Assembly: GCA_018052735.1 (NCBI GenBank)
Contig: JAGPMT010000029.1
Coordinates: forward strand, 1 to 40,017
Length of the DNA stretch: 40,017 nucleotides
Reading direction: 5' to 3'
Origin: Phycisphaerae bacterium
Lineage (GTDB): Bacteria > Planctomycetota > Phycisphaerae > Sedimentisphaerales > Anaerohalosphaeraceae
The notes beneath the pieces were generated by a model. It had not been told where the DNA came from. It saw only the letters and a program-made list of their open reading frames with translations, and searched no databases. Both the position numbers and the translations under genes were made by a program. Shown here piece by piece: positions 23,436 through 32,563 of the stretch (position 1 is the first letter of the stretch; each line of letters opens with the position of its first letter).

Positions 23436-24764
23436 ATGACGCAAAAAATCCAGCTGCAAGATGTGGATCGTCCCAACCTGTACCGGGATGTCTTTCCTTA
23501 TAATACAGAATTTCCGAAAGTCGTCTTTGACAATGAGACAGTTCCGATGCAGATTCCCGGCAAAGTATGGATTACGGATACCACATTCCGCGACGGCCAG
23601 CAGGCACGGCCTCCGTATTCACCCGAGCAGGTTGTCCGTATTTATGATTTTCTTCATCTGATTAACGGCAGCACAGACCTGATTCGCCAGAGTGAATTTT
23701 TTCTTTATTCAGACAAAGACCGAAAGGCGGTCGAGTTATGCCGTCAGCGCGGATATGACTTCCCTGAGATAACCGGCTGGATTCGGGCGGTGGCAGCGGA
23801 TTTTAAGTATGTAACGCAGCTGGGGCTTAAAGAAACCGGCATCCTGACCAGTGCCAGCGATTATCATATTTTCCTGAAGCTGAAAAAAACCCGTTCGCAG
23901 GCCATGGAGGCCTATCTGGGGATAGTAAAGGCGGCTTTGGATAACGGGATTCTTCCCCGGTGTCATTTTGAAGATATCACGCGGGCGGATTATGACGGTT
24001 TTGTTCTGCCGTTTGCCGATAAGCTGCTGGAATTGTCTCGGCAGTACAATGTGCCGGTCAAGATGCGCCTGTGCGATACGCTGGGCTTTGCCTTGCCGTA
24101 TCCCAACAGCACGCTTCCCCGCTCTCTGCCGAAACTGATTGCCGGGCTTCGCCGAATCGGTGTTCCGGCCGAATGGCTCGAATGGCATGGTCATAACGAT
24201 TTTCACAAGGTTGAAATCAATGCTGCCACAGCGTGGCTGTACGGATGCTGTGCGGCCAACTGTGCCATTTTCGGGGTGGGCGAACGAACCGGCAATCCCC
24301 CGCTGGAGGCGCTGGTGGTAGAGCATGCCCAGCTGTTCGGAACCAACCCCAAAGTCAATTATCAGGCGATTACGGAATTGGCCGACTATGCCAATAAGGA
24401 ACTGGGCTTCAATCTGCCGCACAATTATCCGCTGGTTGGGCGGGATTTTAATGTAACGCGTGCCGGCATTCACGCCGATGGTCTTTTGAAGAATGAGGAA
24501 ATCTACAATTGCTTTGACACGCAGGCCCTCCTGAAGCGGCCGGTAGGCGTGGCGATTACCGACAAGAGCGGCGCAGCGGGCATCAAGCATTGGATTGAAG
24601 AACGTTATGCGATCGAAATTCCCAAGCAGGATCCGCGGATTATTGCCATTAAAGACCGCATCGACGCTGAATATGCCGCCGACCGGATGTCGGCCATTTC
24701 TGATGAAGAGATGATTGCCTGGACAGAGGAAATATTCGGCGACAAACTTCCTCCATTGAGGTAG
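23436..24764 (+). CDS. HMGL-like acyl-transfer enzyme, homocitrate / 2-isopropylmalate / Re-citrate synthase-like
   Basis: TIM-barrel enzyme of 442 residues from the DRE-TIM metallolyase superfamily, which condenses acetyl-CoA with 2-oxo acids. Visible are TDTTFRDGQQARP near residue 47 (metal and substrate site), GIGERTG-like GVGERTGNPPLE near 280, the metal-binding HxH in EWHGHNDFHK near 250, and AGIHADGLLKNEE near 345. There is no C-terminal LeuA allosteric domain, so it is not a standard LeuA. The protein resembles anaerobe homologues to which Re-citrate synthase belongs, but substrate cannot be read from sequence. GGAG precedes the ATG. The HAD gene starts 3 bases after its stop, so they are co-transcribed. 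Confidence 0.72.
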   Translation: MTQKIQLQDVDRPNLYRDVFPYNTEFPKVVFDNETVPMQIPGKVWITDTTFRDGQQARPPYSPEQVVRIYDFLHLINGSTDLIRQSEFFLYSDKDRKAVELCRQRGYDFPEITGWIRAVAADFKYVTQLGLKETGILTSASDYHIFLKLKKTRSQAMEAYLGIVKAALDNGILPRCHFEDITRADYDGFVLPFADKLLELSRQYNVPVKMRLCDTLGFALPYPNSTLPRSLPKLIAGLRRIGVPAEWLEWHGHNDFHKVEINAATAWLYGCCAANCAIFGVGERTGNPPLEALVVEHAQLFGTNPKVNYQAITELADYANKELGFNLPHNYPLVGRDFNVTRAGIHADGLLKNEEIYNCFDTQALLKRPVGVAITDKSGAAGIKHWIEERYAIEIPKQDPRIIAIKDRIDAEYAADRMSAISDEEMIAWTEEIFGDKLPPLR

Positions 24765-24767
24765 TCC

Positions 24768-25559
24768 ATGGTCTCCCGGCAGATCCAAGCGGTTCTGTTT
24801 GATTTGGGCGAAACGCTGCTGAATTTCGGCAGATTGGATAGAGCGGCTCTCTTTGAAGAGGCCGTCAACCGCTCTTACCGCTATTTGATAGAGCTTGCCC
24901 AGCCGGTCGGTTCGCTGAGGGCTTACCGGCGCGTCCATATCTGGGGCATCCGCTGGCATTTGCTCAAATCATGGCTGACGGGTGATGATTTTAATTCGCT
25001 GGAATTGCTGAAGGCCTACGGCCGAAAACGCGGATTTACCCTGTCTGAACAGCAGTGGCAGGAACTGAACTGGCAGTGGTATGTAGGCCTGTCCAGAAAA
25101 GGGGCGGTAGAAAAAGAAACCGCCCCAACCCTCCGCTGTCTGCAGCATATGGGGCTCAAACTCGGATTGCTGTCCAATACCTTCGTGCACAAAAGCAGTC
25201 TGGAGCGGCATCTGCAGCAGGAAGGATTGCTGGACCTGCTGCCGGTGCGGCTGTATTCCTATGAATTCCCGTTTCGCAAGCCCGATGTCCGCATTTTTTC
25301 AGTCGCAGCCGAGCGAATGGGTATTCCTGCTGACCGAACGGTTTATGTCGGCGACCGGATGGATAACGATGTGAAGGGAGCGTTGGCCGCTGGAATGCTG
25401 CCTATACTTAAAAAGGCCTATACGAATCGGAATAAGCCCGTTCCGGCGGATATTGCCTGCATCGAAACGATTGCTGAACTGCCGGGATTGATTAAAAAGA
25501 TGATTCGTCCCGACAACGGAATAAGCCGACAGGAACAGCCGACATATGCGGTTCATTGA
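24768..25559 (+). CDS. HAD-superfamily hydrolase
   Basis: Haloacid-dehalogenase-type phosphatase of 263 residues. Motif I is VLFDLGETLLNF near residue 9 (nucleophile and acid Asp would be DxG rather than DxD, since the second Asp is replaced by Gly), motif II is LLSNTF near 137, motif III Lys is in FRKPDVRIF near 170, and motif IV is VGDRMDNDVKGA near 192. A helical cap occupies residues 20-110. DxG in motif I is seen in several HAD subgroups, so activity is plausible but not certain. It is 3 bases downstream of the HMGL-like gene. Substrate unknown. Confidence 0.82.
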   Translation: MVSRQIQAVLFDLGETLLNFGRLDRAALFEEAVNRSYRYLIELAQPVGSLRAYRRVHIWGIRWHLLKSWLTGDDFNSLELLKAYGRKRGFTLSEQQWQELNWQWYVGLSRKGAVEKETAPTLRCLQHMGLKLGLLSNTFVHKSSLERHLQQEGLLDLLPVRLYSYEFPFRKPDVRIFSVAAERMGIPADRTVYVGDRMDNDVKGALAAGMLPILKKAYTNRNKPVPADIACIETIAELPGLIKKMIRPDNGISRQEQPTYAVH

Positions 25560-25630
25560 TGCAGGCATCGTCGGGTAGCGGCCGCGATGGGTCTGTATAA
25601 TCAGAAGAAAATGCTTCGTAGGGATTTTGT

Positions 25631-26977
25631 ATGAAAAACAAAGACCGTGCGTATCAGAAATGTATAAACCTCCAGTGCAGTGCCGAATTTGACTGTTCAC
25701 AGGTGCTTTTCAAATGCCCCCGATGCGGCGACCTGCTGGATGTCAAATACGATTGGAATCGCATTTCTCTGCCTGCCAGGCTCAGGGATTTTTCAAAGCG
25801 GTGGGCCAGCCGGCAAAACCGGTTAGACTTTTCCGGCGTGTGGCGTTTCCGCGAGCTGCTGGATTTCTGTGACGACCCGTACAAGGTTACCGTCGGCGAG
25901 GGGCAGACGCTGCTGCAGCAGAATGATGCTTTGGCAGGCCAGCTGGGAATGGGTTCAGGAACGCTCTTTCTGCAGTACGAAGGTCTGAATCCCTCCGGCT
26001 CTTTCAAGGATAACGGCATGGCGGCCGCCTTCAGCCATGCCAAAATGGTTGGTGCGGTCGCCAGCGCCTGTGCCTCTACGGGCAATACTTCCGCTTCGAT
26101 GGCCCTGTATGCACACAGCAGCGGCCTCAAAGCGACCGTGTTTATCGGCGAAGGCAAGATTGCATTCGGCAAGCTCAGCCAGTCGATGGATTACGGCGCC
26201 CATACAATACAGGTTGCCGGCGATTTTGACGACTGTATGCGTCAGGTACAGGATGTCTGTGCGCAATTGCATATCTATTTGGTCAATTCCCTCAATCCCT
26301 TCCGTCTGGAAGGCCAGAAAACCATTATGCTGCGCATCATCGAAGGGCTCAACTGGGAAGTGCCCGACTGGATTATTGTCCCCGGGGGAAATCTGGGCAA
26401 TTCGAGCGCTTTCGGAAAGGCCTTTGCCGAATTGAAAGAGGTCGGATTGATTGACCGCATCCCCCGTCTGGCTGTAATCAATGCCCGCGGTGCCAATACG
26501 CTTGCCGAACTGGTCAATGATAAGGGATTGCGATGGAATGGAGGGCATGTGAATCAGGCAATAGCCGATGCCTATTTTGCCGGTCTGGATGCCGCCGGCT
26601 ATCGTCCGAATACGATTGCATCCGCCATCGAAATTTCCCGGCCGGTTAATCTGAAAAAATGCCTCCGTGCGCTGGAGGTCTGCAACGGCGTTGTGCTGGA
26701 TGTAACAGATGAAGAAATCCTTGACGCCAAGGCACAGGTTGGGAAATTCGGTTTGGGCTGTGAGCCGGCCTCTGCGGCCACTATCGCCGGGCTGAAATAT
26801 CTGTTAGCCGACGGCACGGTGGACAAGAACGCCCGTGTGGCCTGTGTATTGACCGGCCATCTTCTCAAAGATCCCAATGCAACAGTGAATTACCACAGCA
26901 AGATGGCACGGATTTTCAGCAATCCGCCGGTACAGGTCAAAAATGACTTGGATGAGATTATCGCCTTGATGAAATAA
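25631..26977 (+). CDS. thrC: Threonine synthase
   Basis: PLP enzyme converting O-phosphohomoserine to threonine, 448 residues. An N-terminal zinc-ribbon-like part has four Cys (CINLQC and CPRCG, residues 11-33). The PLP lysine lies in [12 protein letters not shown] near residue 126, and the phosphate-binding glycine-rich segment is [10 protein letters not shown] near 255. [10 protein letters not shown] near 155 is typical for the family. It could also be described as a threonine-synthase-like PLP enzyme, but the zinc ribbon and motifs fit ThrC. AGGGA precedes ATG 25631. It lies 71 bases after the HAD gene, with a possible TATAAT in the gap, so it may be separately transcribed. Confidence 0.9.
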   Translation: MKNKDRAYQKCINLQCSAEFDCSQVLFKCPRCGDLLDVKYDWNRISLPARLRDFSKRWASRQNRLDFSGVWRFRELLDFCDDPYKVTVGEGQTLLQQNDALAGQLGMGSGTLFLQYEGLNPSGSFKDNGMAAAFSHAKMVGAVASACASTGNTSASMALYAHSSGLKATVFIGEGKIAFGKLSQSMDYGAHTIQVAGDFDDCMRQVQDVCAQLHIYLVNSLNPFRLEGQKTIMLRIIEGLNWEVPDWIIVPGGNLGNSSAFGKAFAELKEVGLIDRIPRLAVINARGANTLAELVNDKGLRWNGGHVNQAIADAYFAGLDAAGYRPNTIASAIEISRPVNLKKCLRALEVCNGVVLDVTDEEILDAKAQVGKFGLGCEPASAATIAGLKYLLADGTVDKNARVACVLTGHLLKDPNATVNYHSKMARIFSNPPVQVKNDLDEIIALMK

Positions 26978-27109
26978 AGCGGATTGGCTGTCAGGCGTTT
27001 GAGCGGGTGGAAGCCCGTGTATTGTTGACGCAGAAAAAATGGCTTACATAAAAGGCCGGTCTGGCATACAATAATAAGCCGAATAATCCAGATTAGAGGA
27101 GTCTTGAAA

Positions 27110-28966
27110 ATGAAAAAGGATATGTCTTTGCGCGTTGTACTGCGGGTGTTTTTGATTGCAGCAGGTCTTCTTTCCCTATCTTGCCGGACTGCCTCTGAAA
27201 TATCGGCAGACCAATCTCTGTCGCTTTGGGACCAGCCGGCCCGCCAGCTGCTGGCCAAAATGACCCTCGATGAAAAGATCGGACAAATGACGCAGGCCGA
27301 CCATGAGTTTATCAAAGATCCGGCGGATGTTGAAAAATACTTTCTCGGCTCGGTATTAAACGGCGGTTCATCCGATCCGGCCGAGGGCAACAGCCCCAAA
27401 GCGTGGGCAGATATGTATGACCGCTATCAGCAGCACGCCTTGAAAACGCGTCTGGGTATTCCGCTTTTGTATGGAGTCGATGCCGTTCATGGACATAATA
27501 ATGTAATCGGCGCGGTAATCTTCCCTCACAATATCGGATTGGGCTGCACACGGGATCCGCAGCTTGTAGAAGAAATCGCACGCATCACCGCGGTGGAAAT
27601 GCGTGCGACAGGAGTCAACTGGGCCTTTGCGCCTTGTGTTACTGTGCCGCAGGATGAACGCTGGGGCCGAACGTACGAGGGTTTTTCTGAAGACCCTCAG
27701 CTGGTATCGCTTCTTGGCCAAGCGGCAATCCGGGGATTGCAGGCAGGCCGGCTGGGGGATCCGCTTGCTGTAGCGGCCTGCGCCAAGCACTATGCCGGCG
27801 ACGGGGGAACGGCCTTTGGCTCAACCAAAGATGGACGCGGGCTCGATCAGGGTGATACCCGTGTTGATGAAACAACCTTCCGCAGGATTCATTTGGCTCC
27901 GTATATTCCCGCTGTCAAGGCCGGCGTGGGTACGATTATGCCTTCCTACAGCAGCTGGAACGGCGTTAAATGCTCTGCCAATAAATACCTGCTTACCGAC
28001 GTGCTGAAGAAAGAACTCGACTTTGAGGGATTTCTTATTTCCGACTACAATGCTATTGACCAGATTGATCCTGACTATAAGACTGCCATTATGATTTCCG
28101 TCAATGCCGGAATGGATATGGCGATGGTTCCGCAGCGATATCCCGAATTTATCCACTGCCTTAAAGAACTGGTCAACGAAGGCAAGGTGCCGATGGAACG
28201 TATAGACGACGCAGTGCTGCGCATTCTGCGGGTCAAATTTGCGATGGGGCTGATGGACAAGAACCGCTCTGTTCTGACCGACAGGACGCTGATGGCCAGA
28301 CTCGGCTCGGAAGACCATCGGCAGGTTGCCTGCAAGGCCGCAGCCAAGTCTCTGGTGCTGCTTAAAAATGACAACAAGATACTGCCTCTATCAAAGAAAA
28401 TCGCTCGGATTCATGTGGCCGGCAAAAACGCCGATGACCTTGGCAGTCAGTGCGGCGGCTGGACAATTGACTGGCAGGGACGCACCGGACAAGTCACTGA
28501 AGGCGGCACGACGATTCTGAATGCCATCCGGCAGGCCGTTTCAACAAATACGCAGGTTACTTTCTCCAAAGATGGAACCGGTGCAGACGGTGCAGATGTT
28601 GGAATTGCGGTAATTGGTGAAACCCCTTATGCTGAAATGAAGGGCGACCGGGATAATCTCAATTTGGACAGCCAAGACATCGAAACGGTTGAGAAAATGA
28701 AGAAGGCCGGAATCCCTGTGGTTGTGATTCTCATTTCCGGCCGGCCGATGATTATTACCAGCATTCTTGATAAAGCCGATGCTTTTATTGCCGCATGGCT
28801 GCCCGGAACCGAGGGGCAGGGTGTGGCTGATGTTGTTTTTGGCAACCAAAAGCCAAGCGGCAAACTGTCTTACAGCTGGCCCCGGGATAACTCACAGATA
28901 CCTGTTAATATCGGTGATTCTGACTACAATCCCCTCTTTCCATATGGTTTTGGCTTGACCTATTAG
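27110..28966 (+). CDS. Glycoside hydrolase family 3 beta-glucosidase-like lipoprotein
   Basis: Predicted lipoprotein glycosidase of 618 residues, active on beta-linked gluco- or xylo-oligosaccharides. The N-terminus carries a signal peptide with a lipobox (LLSLSC, Cys near residue 25). The N-terminal TIM barrel shows [26 protein letters not shown] and KHYAGDGGT. The nucleophile is likely Asp312 in FLISDYNAI, where SDW is more usual. The second alpha/beta sandwich domain includes SLVLLKND and the acid/base region; the protein ends with FPYGFGLTY and has no C-terminal fibronectin-III domain. I chose ATG 27110 because AGAGGAG lies 8 bases upstream; an in-frame TTG at 27104 is unlikely. It stands alone. 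Confidence 0.92.
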   Translation: MKKDMSLRVVLRVFLIAAGLLSLSCRTASEISADQSLSLWDQPARQLLAKMTLDEKIGQMTQADHEFIKDPADVEKYFLGSVLNGGSSDPAEGNSPKAWADMYDRYQQHALKTRLGIPLLYGVDAVHGHNNVIGAVIFPHNIGLGCTRDPQLVEEIARITAVEMRATGVNWAFAPCVTVPQDERWGRTYEGFSEDPQLVSLLGQAAIRGLQAGRLGDPLAVAACAKHYAGDGGTAFGSTKDGRGLDQGDTRVDETTFRRIHLAPYIPAVKAGVGTIMPSYSSWNGVKCSANKYLLTDVLKKELDFEGFLISDYNAIDQIDPDYKTAIMISVNAGMDMAMVPQRYPEFIHCLKELVNEGKVPMERIDDAVLRILRVKFAMGLMDKNRSVLTDRTLMARLGSEDHRQVACKAAAKSLVLLKNDNKILPLSKKIARIHVAGKNADDLGSQCGGWTIDWQGRTGQVTEGGTTILNAIRQAVSTNTQVTFSKDGTGADGADVGIAVIGETPYAEMKGDRDNLNLDSQDIETVEKMKKAGIPVVVILISGRPMIITSILDKADAFIAAWLPGTEGQGVADVVFGNQKPSGKLSYSWPRDNSQIPVNIGDSDYNPLFPYGFGLTY

Positions 28967-29490
28967 TGAGTGAGGATTTAGTACGAATCGGACAGGAACG
29001 CCCTATAATAATACCAAAGGAAAAATAGAGCGGTTTCTTGTTAAAAAAATTAGTTTTCCCTATATCTTGTGTATTCCCTGTTTTCTCCAATTTTACACCA
29101 TACCGACTGGATTTGTTCAGTATAGGCGATTAGCAACATTATTTATGAGACCTAAACTGGTAAAAAATCAGCAAAAAACACGTAAGTCATTAAAATATAA
29201 TAAGTTGCAGTAAATTTAAAAAACATTGAAGAAAACATAGCCTAAGGGACGATACCAATAGTGTAAAAGGCCGAAAAACAGCCCAAAAGAGAAAAAACAA
29301 TATACTACATATTGTGGTTGGCCTCAAGGCCGAATTGAACCTGAAAAGCGGTAAATACAGCTGACTCACAAGGGACACGTGGGAATATCAACAAGAGGTG
29401 ATTGAGGTCGGTTTCGGCTTCAATCGCTGGGCAGCAGGACAGGCAGGATGTCTGCTTCTTGTTGGCCATGCTTCAAAGGTCAGAACAATA
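28967..29490. other. AT-rich intergenic region
   Basis: About 520 bases between GH3 and the FlgM-like gene. It is AT-rich with a small GGCC-CAA-GGCC hairpin near 29320. I see no gene, no good -10/-35 pair and no clear sigma-28 site. Confidence 0.4.
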
Positions 29491-29796
29491 ATGAAAACAT
29501 CAAAACACACACAAAACGAACACCCCAAAGAAAGGGATTCTATTCGGCTGCTGCAGGATCGGATAGACTCCGCTGTGTCGCAGCAGGATGTAGCTGCCCT
29601 GCAGGAAGAGCTTCTCGAATCGATGCAGTCAAATCCGTTAGGGCGGCTGCTGAAGGTTATTGCCTCTCTGCCAGAAGTCAGGTCTGAGAAAATCGAGCGG
29701 GCACGCAGACATATCGAGCAGAATGACGACTGCTGGGATACAAAAATGGATTTGGTGCTGGACAAAGTCCTTGAAGAACTGATAAACGAGGAATAA
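29491..29796 (+). CDS. FlgM-like small protein (possible anti-sigma-28 family)
   Basis: Small acidic protein of 101 residues. Its C-terminal half (LPEVRSEKIERARRHIEQND, then WDTKMDLVLDKVLEELINEE) follows the pattern of the FlgM core: a helix with paired Lys/Arg, a short turn, then an amphipathic helix ending in LLxEL. FlgM binds sigma-28 and blocks flagellar late genes. The N-terminal 40 residues are a charged helix with no signal peptide. No flagellar gene is in the window, so the role is uncertain. I chose ATG 29491 since the extra residues from a GTG at 29398 look random; the binding site for 29491 is weak. It converges on spoVG. Confidence 0.5.
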   Translation: MKTSKHTQNEHPKERDSIRLLQDRIDSAVSQQDVAALQEELLESMQSNPLGRLLKVIASLPEVRSEKIERARRHIEQNDDCWDTKMDLVLDKVLEELINEE

Positions 29797-29879
29797 ACGG
29801 TTCTTCAGCAGAGCCGGATTTACCACATCTTTTTAATGGGCCGCATTTCAAGCACGCTTGAGCAAATGCCTGCCCGTTT

Positions 29880-30335
29880 TTAGGAAACAGATTCGGAATG
29901 ATGGTCATCGAGCGGATAATCATCGTCCTCATCCAGCTCGACCGGCTTGTATCCCGGCTGTTTGGAACGTTCCAGCTCTTCTCGGAATGCCTTGATAACA
30001 GCATCCTGTATCTTTTTCCGGCAGGCCACGTTAATGGGATGAGCGATATCCGCATGCAGTTTTATCCGTCCTTGGGGATCCTGCTTCAGGCGGTTTTCAG
30101 GAAGTTTGGTGCCGCAGTTGCTGCAGAATTTGGCCCGCAGATAATTTTTGCCGCCGCATTTGGGACAATGATCGCTCATTTTACGGGACGGCATTGCAAC
30201 GAATAATCCGCCTGTACCTTCGATGATCTTAATGTCCCGGATGACAAATTCATTGTCAAGGGTCATCGAGCAGAACGCCTTGAGACGATCATCCTGATTG
30301 GCCACAATCTTGACTCTGACTTCGCTGATCTCCAT
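29880..30335 (-). CDS. spoVG: SpoVG family protein with inserted zinc ribbon
   Basis: SpoVG-family regulator of 151 residues. The family core MEISEVRVKI, LKAFCSMTLDNEFVIRDIKIIEG, GLFVAMPSRK occupies residues 1-52, and its final part (LHADIAHPINVACRKKIQDAV) residues 93-113. Between them lies an insertion of about 40 residues with two CxxC pairs, Cys57/60 and Cys71/74, forming a zinc ribbon that standard SpoVG lacks. The tail is acidic. SpoVG proteins bind DNA or RNA and affect division and gene expression; the function here is inferred from family. It lies 21 bases after ispE on the same strand, echoing the ispE-spoVG neighbourhood of Bacillus. Confidence 0.88.
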   Translation of the reverse strand: MEISEVRVKIVANQDDRLKAFCSMTLDNEFVIRDIKIIEGTGGLFVAMPSRKMSDHCPKCGGKNYLRAKFCSNCGTKLPENRLKQDPQGRIKLHADIAHPINVACRKKIQDAVIKAFREELERSKQPGYKPVELDEDDDYPLDDHHSESVS

Positions 30336-30356
30336 TTTGACTGCCTCATGAAAAAT

Positions 30357-31256
30357 CTACCATCTATTGTTGTTGACAATTCTGCTTTCGCAGCTGTACT
30401 CCTTTTTCAAATGGTCTTGCAGTCGCTCCAGCCCGGCACAAGGTTCGTCCATCAGCAGATACATCGCAGACCCGCTGCCGCTCAAACAAGCCTTCAAGCC
30501 AAGCTGCTGTTGGCAAACCTCTTTGATCTGCTGCAGCTGGGGATGCAGCTCAAAACAGCTCGATTCTAACATATTTGCGCATATTTTGGCTATAGAATCA
30601 ATACTCTTTTTTGCTAAAAGCGGATTTATTATCCCCCTAAACCGCAGATAGTCTTTGTCAGAGTGTCGGTAGTTTTCGTAAACCCTTTTTGTTGATGTAG
30701 TTATGTTTGGAATCAGCAAAAGTGCGCAGAAGTCAGTTGGGGGTTGAATTTCTTCAATTTTTTCACCTCTTCCGGTACAGAAGGCCAGCGGTCCGCCTAA
30801 AAAGAAATTCACATCGCTTCCCAGTTCTGCCGCCAGACGGTCCAGAATATCCTGTTTTTGGTTTAGACCTGCAAAGCGATTCAGACCTAATAAAGCCGCT
30901 GCTGCATCGGAACTGGCGCTGCCCAGTCCTGTTCCTGCCGGAATATTTTTAGTCAGTGTTACGCGAATCGGAATATCTGTTTTGGTTTCTTCCAAAAGAC
31001 GCCGGCAGGCCCGATAGACCAAATTATCTTCTCCCTCCGGTGCCCAGCAGGGGCCTTGACAGAGCAATTCTATGCCTGCCGATTTTCCGGGCTCGAACAG
31101 CAGCTGGTCATACCAGTTGATTTTTGCCATCAACGTTTCCAGTTCGTGGTAGCCATCTGGACGCTTGCCTTTAATCAGCAGCGAAAGGTTGATTTTGGCC
31201 GGCGCTCGCACCAGCAGGCCGTTGCCAGCGGTTTCAAACTGATTTAAATAGGTCAT
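30357..31256 (-). CDS. ispE: 4-diphosphocytidyl-2-C-methyl-D-erythritol kinase
   Basis: GHMP kinase phosphorylating CDP-methylerythritol in the non-mevalonate (MEP) isoprenoid pathway, 299 residues. The N-terminal APAKINLSLLIKGKRPDGYHELETLM segment (residues 19-44) and the ATP-binding PAGTGLGSASSDAAAALLGL (about 104-123) are diagnostic. The C-terminal ACLSGSGSAMYLL motif near 262 is also typical. No strong ribosome binding site is visible before ATG 31256; the later in-frame Met positions would remove the APAKINL strand, so this start is kept. It is the first gene of the ispE-spoVG pair. Confidence 0.95.
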   Translation of the reverse strand: MTYLNQFETAGNGLLVRAPAKINLSLLIKGKRPDGYHELETLMAKINWYDQLLFEPGKSAGIELLCQGPCWAPEGEDNLVYRACRRLLEETKTDIPIRVTLTKNIPAGTGLGSASSDAAAALLGLNRFAGLNQKQDILDRLAAELGSDVNFFLGGPLAFCTGRGEKIEEIQPPTDFCALLLIPNITTSTKRVYENYRHSDKDYLRFRGIINPLLAKKSIDSIAKICANMLESSCFELHPQLQQIKEVCQQQLGLKACLSGSGSAMYLLMDEPCAGLERLQDHLKKEYSCESRIVNNNRW

Positions 31257-31276
31257 AATTGGACTGTTCGGGATTC

Positions 31277-31305
31277 TTGACTTTCTTGCTTCTGCAATAT
31301 ATCAT
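31277..31305 (+). promoter_or_regulatory. Predicted promoter for the YqaA-like gene
   Basis: TTGACT (31277-31282) and TATCAT (31300-31305) are 17 bases apart; start near 31312, 37 bases before the ATG at 31349. It lies in the divergent gap with ispE. Confidence 0.55.
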
Positions 31306-31348
31306 CTTCTAATGTCGGCAATCAACCTTTTTTTACCGAGGACCTTAA

Positions 31349-31984
31349 ATGTCTTATACTGTTCAAGCAGCGCCTGCCTGGTGGCATTGGCACCGTCGGC
31401 TATACAACTGGGTGATTCATTTTGCTGATACTCCCTATGGCGAGCGTGCCCTGTTTTTGCTGAGTTTTGCCGAGTCCAGTTTTTTCCCTGTTCCGCCGGA
31501 TGTGCTGCTGGCTCCTCTGACACTGGGGGCCCCAAAAAAATGGCTGCGCTTTGCTGTGTCCTGTTCTATTGCTTCGGTGCTGGGGGGCATTGTGGGGTAT
31601 CTGATTGGACTGTTTCTGTGGGAGCAGATCGGCCAATGGGTATTTGCTCATCTGGGAGTTATCGGTTTTACGCAGACCAATTTCGATAAGTTTCAAGCCG
31701 GCTATCAGAAATATGATTTCTGGATTGTTTTTACCTGCGGTTTCACTCCGCTGCCGTACAAAGTATGCACAATAACCGCCGGCATTGCCCGCATTATGTT
31801 TCCCGGTTTTTTGCTGGCGTCAGCGCTGAGCCGTTCTGCACGGTTTTTTCTGGTGGCAGGGCTTTTCGGCTGGAAGGGTGAACAGATACGGCCTTTTATC
31901 GATAAATATTTTAACTGGCTGTCTCTGGTTTTTGTTATGCTGTTAATCGGCGGCTTTGCTGTTTTAAAACTTCTGCATCATTAA
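31349..31984 (+). CDS. YqaA/DedA-like (VTT domain) membrane protein
   Basis: Inner-membrane protein of 211 residues with about five hydrophobic segments. The family motif with Glu and a Pro-rich re-entrant part is visible (LSFAESSFFPVPPDVLLAPL, residues 31-50), as is the second region FTCGFTPLPYKVCTITAG near 130 and RSARFFLVA near 165. This arrangement is that of the YqaA branch of the DedA/VTT superfamily, linked to lipid scrambling or membrane homeostasis; the substrate is unknown. GAGGA precedes the start. The AMMECR1 gene follows after 12 bases, so the two are probably co-transcribed. Confidence 0.85.
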   Translation: MSYTVQAAPAWWHWHRRLYNWVIHFADTPYGERALFLLSFAESSFFPVPPDVLLAPLTLGAPKKWLRFAVSCSIASVLGGIVGYLIGLFLWEQIGQWVFAHLGVIGFTQTNFDKFQAGYQKYDFWIVFTCGFTPLPYKVCTITAGIARIMFPGFLLASALSRSARFFLVAGLFGWKGEQIRPFIDKYFNWLSLVFVMLLIGGFAVLKLLHH

Positions 31985-31996
31985 GGACATGCGCAG

Positions 31997-32563
31997 ATGA
32001 ATGAGAACCAGAAAAAAATACTGTTAAAGACTGCCAAACAAACAATTGATGCCGCTGTCCATCACAGGCCGGCTCCTGTGCCCCACACAGAGGATCCGGT
32101 TCTGCTTGAAAAGCAGGGCTGTTTTGTTACCATCAAAAACCGCGATCAGCTGCGGGGCTGCATCGGCCAGTTTACCGCTGACAGACCTCTGATTGAGATG
32201 GTTTCTCAAATGGCGTATTCTTCCTGTATGCGCGATCCGCGGTTTGCCGGAGACCGCATCCGTGCGTCGGAACTGCCCGAGCTGGATATTGAAATCTCTG
32301 TTCTATCGAGTCTGGAAAAAACGGATGACCCCTTATCGCTTCGGCTTGGAATCGACGGCATCTATATTACAGATGGCCTCCGCTGCGGCTGTTTTCTGCC
32401 GCAGGTGGCAACCGAAACCGGATGGAGCGCAGAGGAATTTTTGAGCTATTGCTGTGCCCACAAGGCCGGGCTGCCTCCCGACGCATGGAAAACAGATCCC
32501 CGCGTTGAAACCTATTTGTTCAGTGCCGATGTCTTCGGTGCCGGCTGGAATGAGATTCAATAG
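31997..32563 (+). CDS. AMMECR1 domain protein
   Basis: Cytoplasmic protein of 188 residues matching the AMMECR1 family (AmmeMemoRadiSam system protein A). The family signature LRGCIGQF is near residue 51, followed by AYSSCMRDPRF, ELDIEISVLS, and a C-terminal GCFLPQVATETGWSAEEFL. In many genomes this protein is fused or adjacent to a Memo-like protein and a radical SAM protein; neither is here. The molecular function is not established. AAGGA lies upstream of the ATG. The following gene starts inside its 3' end. Confidence 0.88.
   Translation: MNENQKKILLKTAKQTIDAAVHHRPAPVPHTEDPVLLEKQGCFVTIKNRDQLRGCIGQFTADRPLIEMVSQMAYSSCMRDPRFAGDRIRASELPELDIEISVLSSLEKTDDPLSLRLGIDGIYITDGLRCGCFLPQVATETGWSAEEFLSYCCAHKAGLPPDAWKTDPRVETYLFSADVFGAGWNEIQ

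Noticed and set aside
29211-29247. TAAATTTA followed by GCCTAAGG as a sigma-28 promoter for the FlgM-like gene.
   Set aside because: Spacing of 21 bases is far from the 11 expected between these elements.
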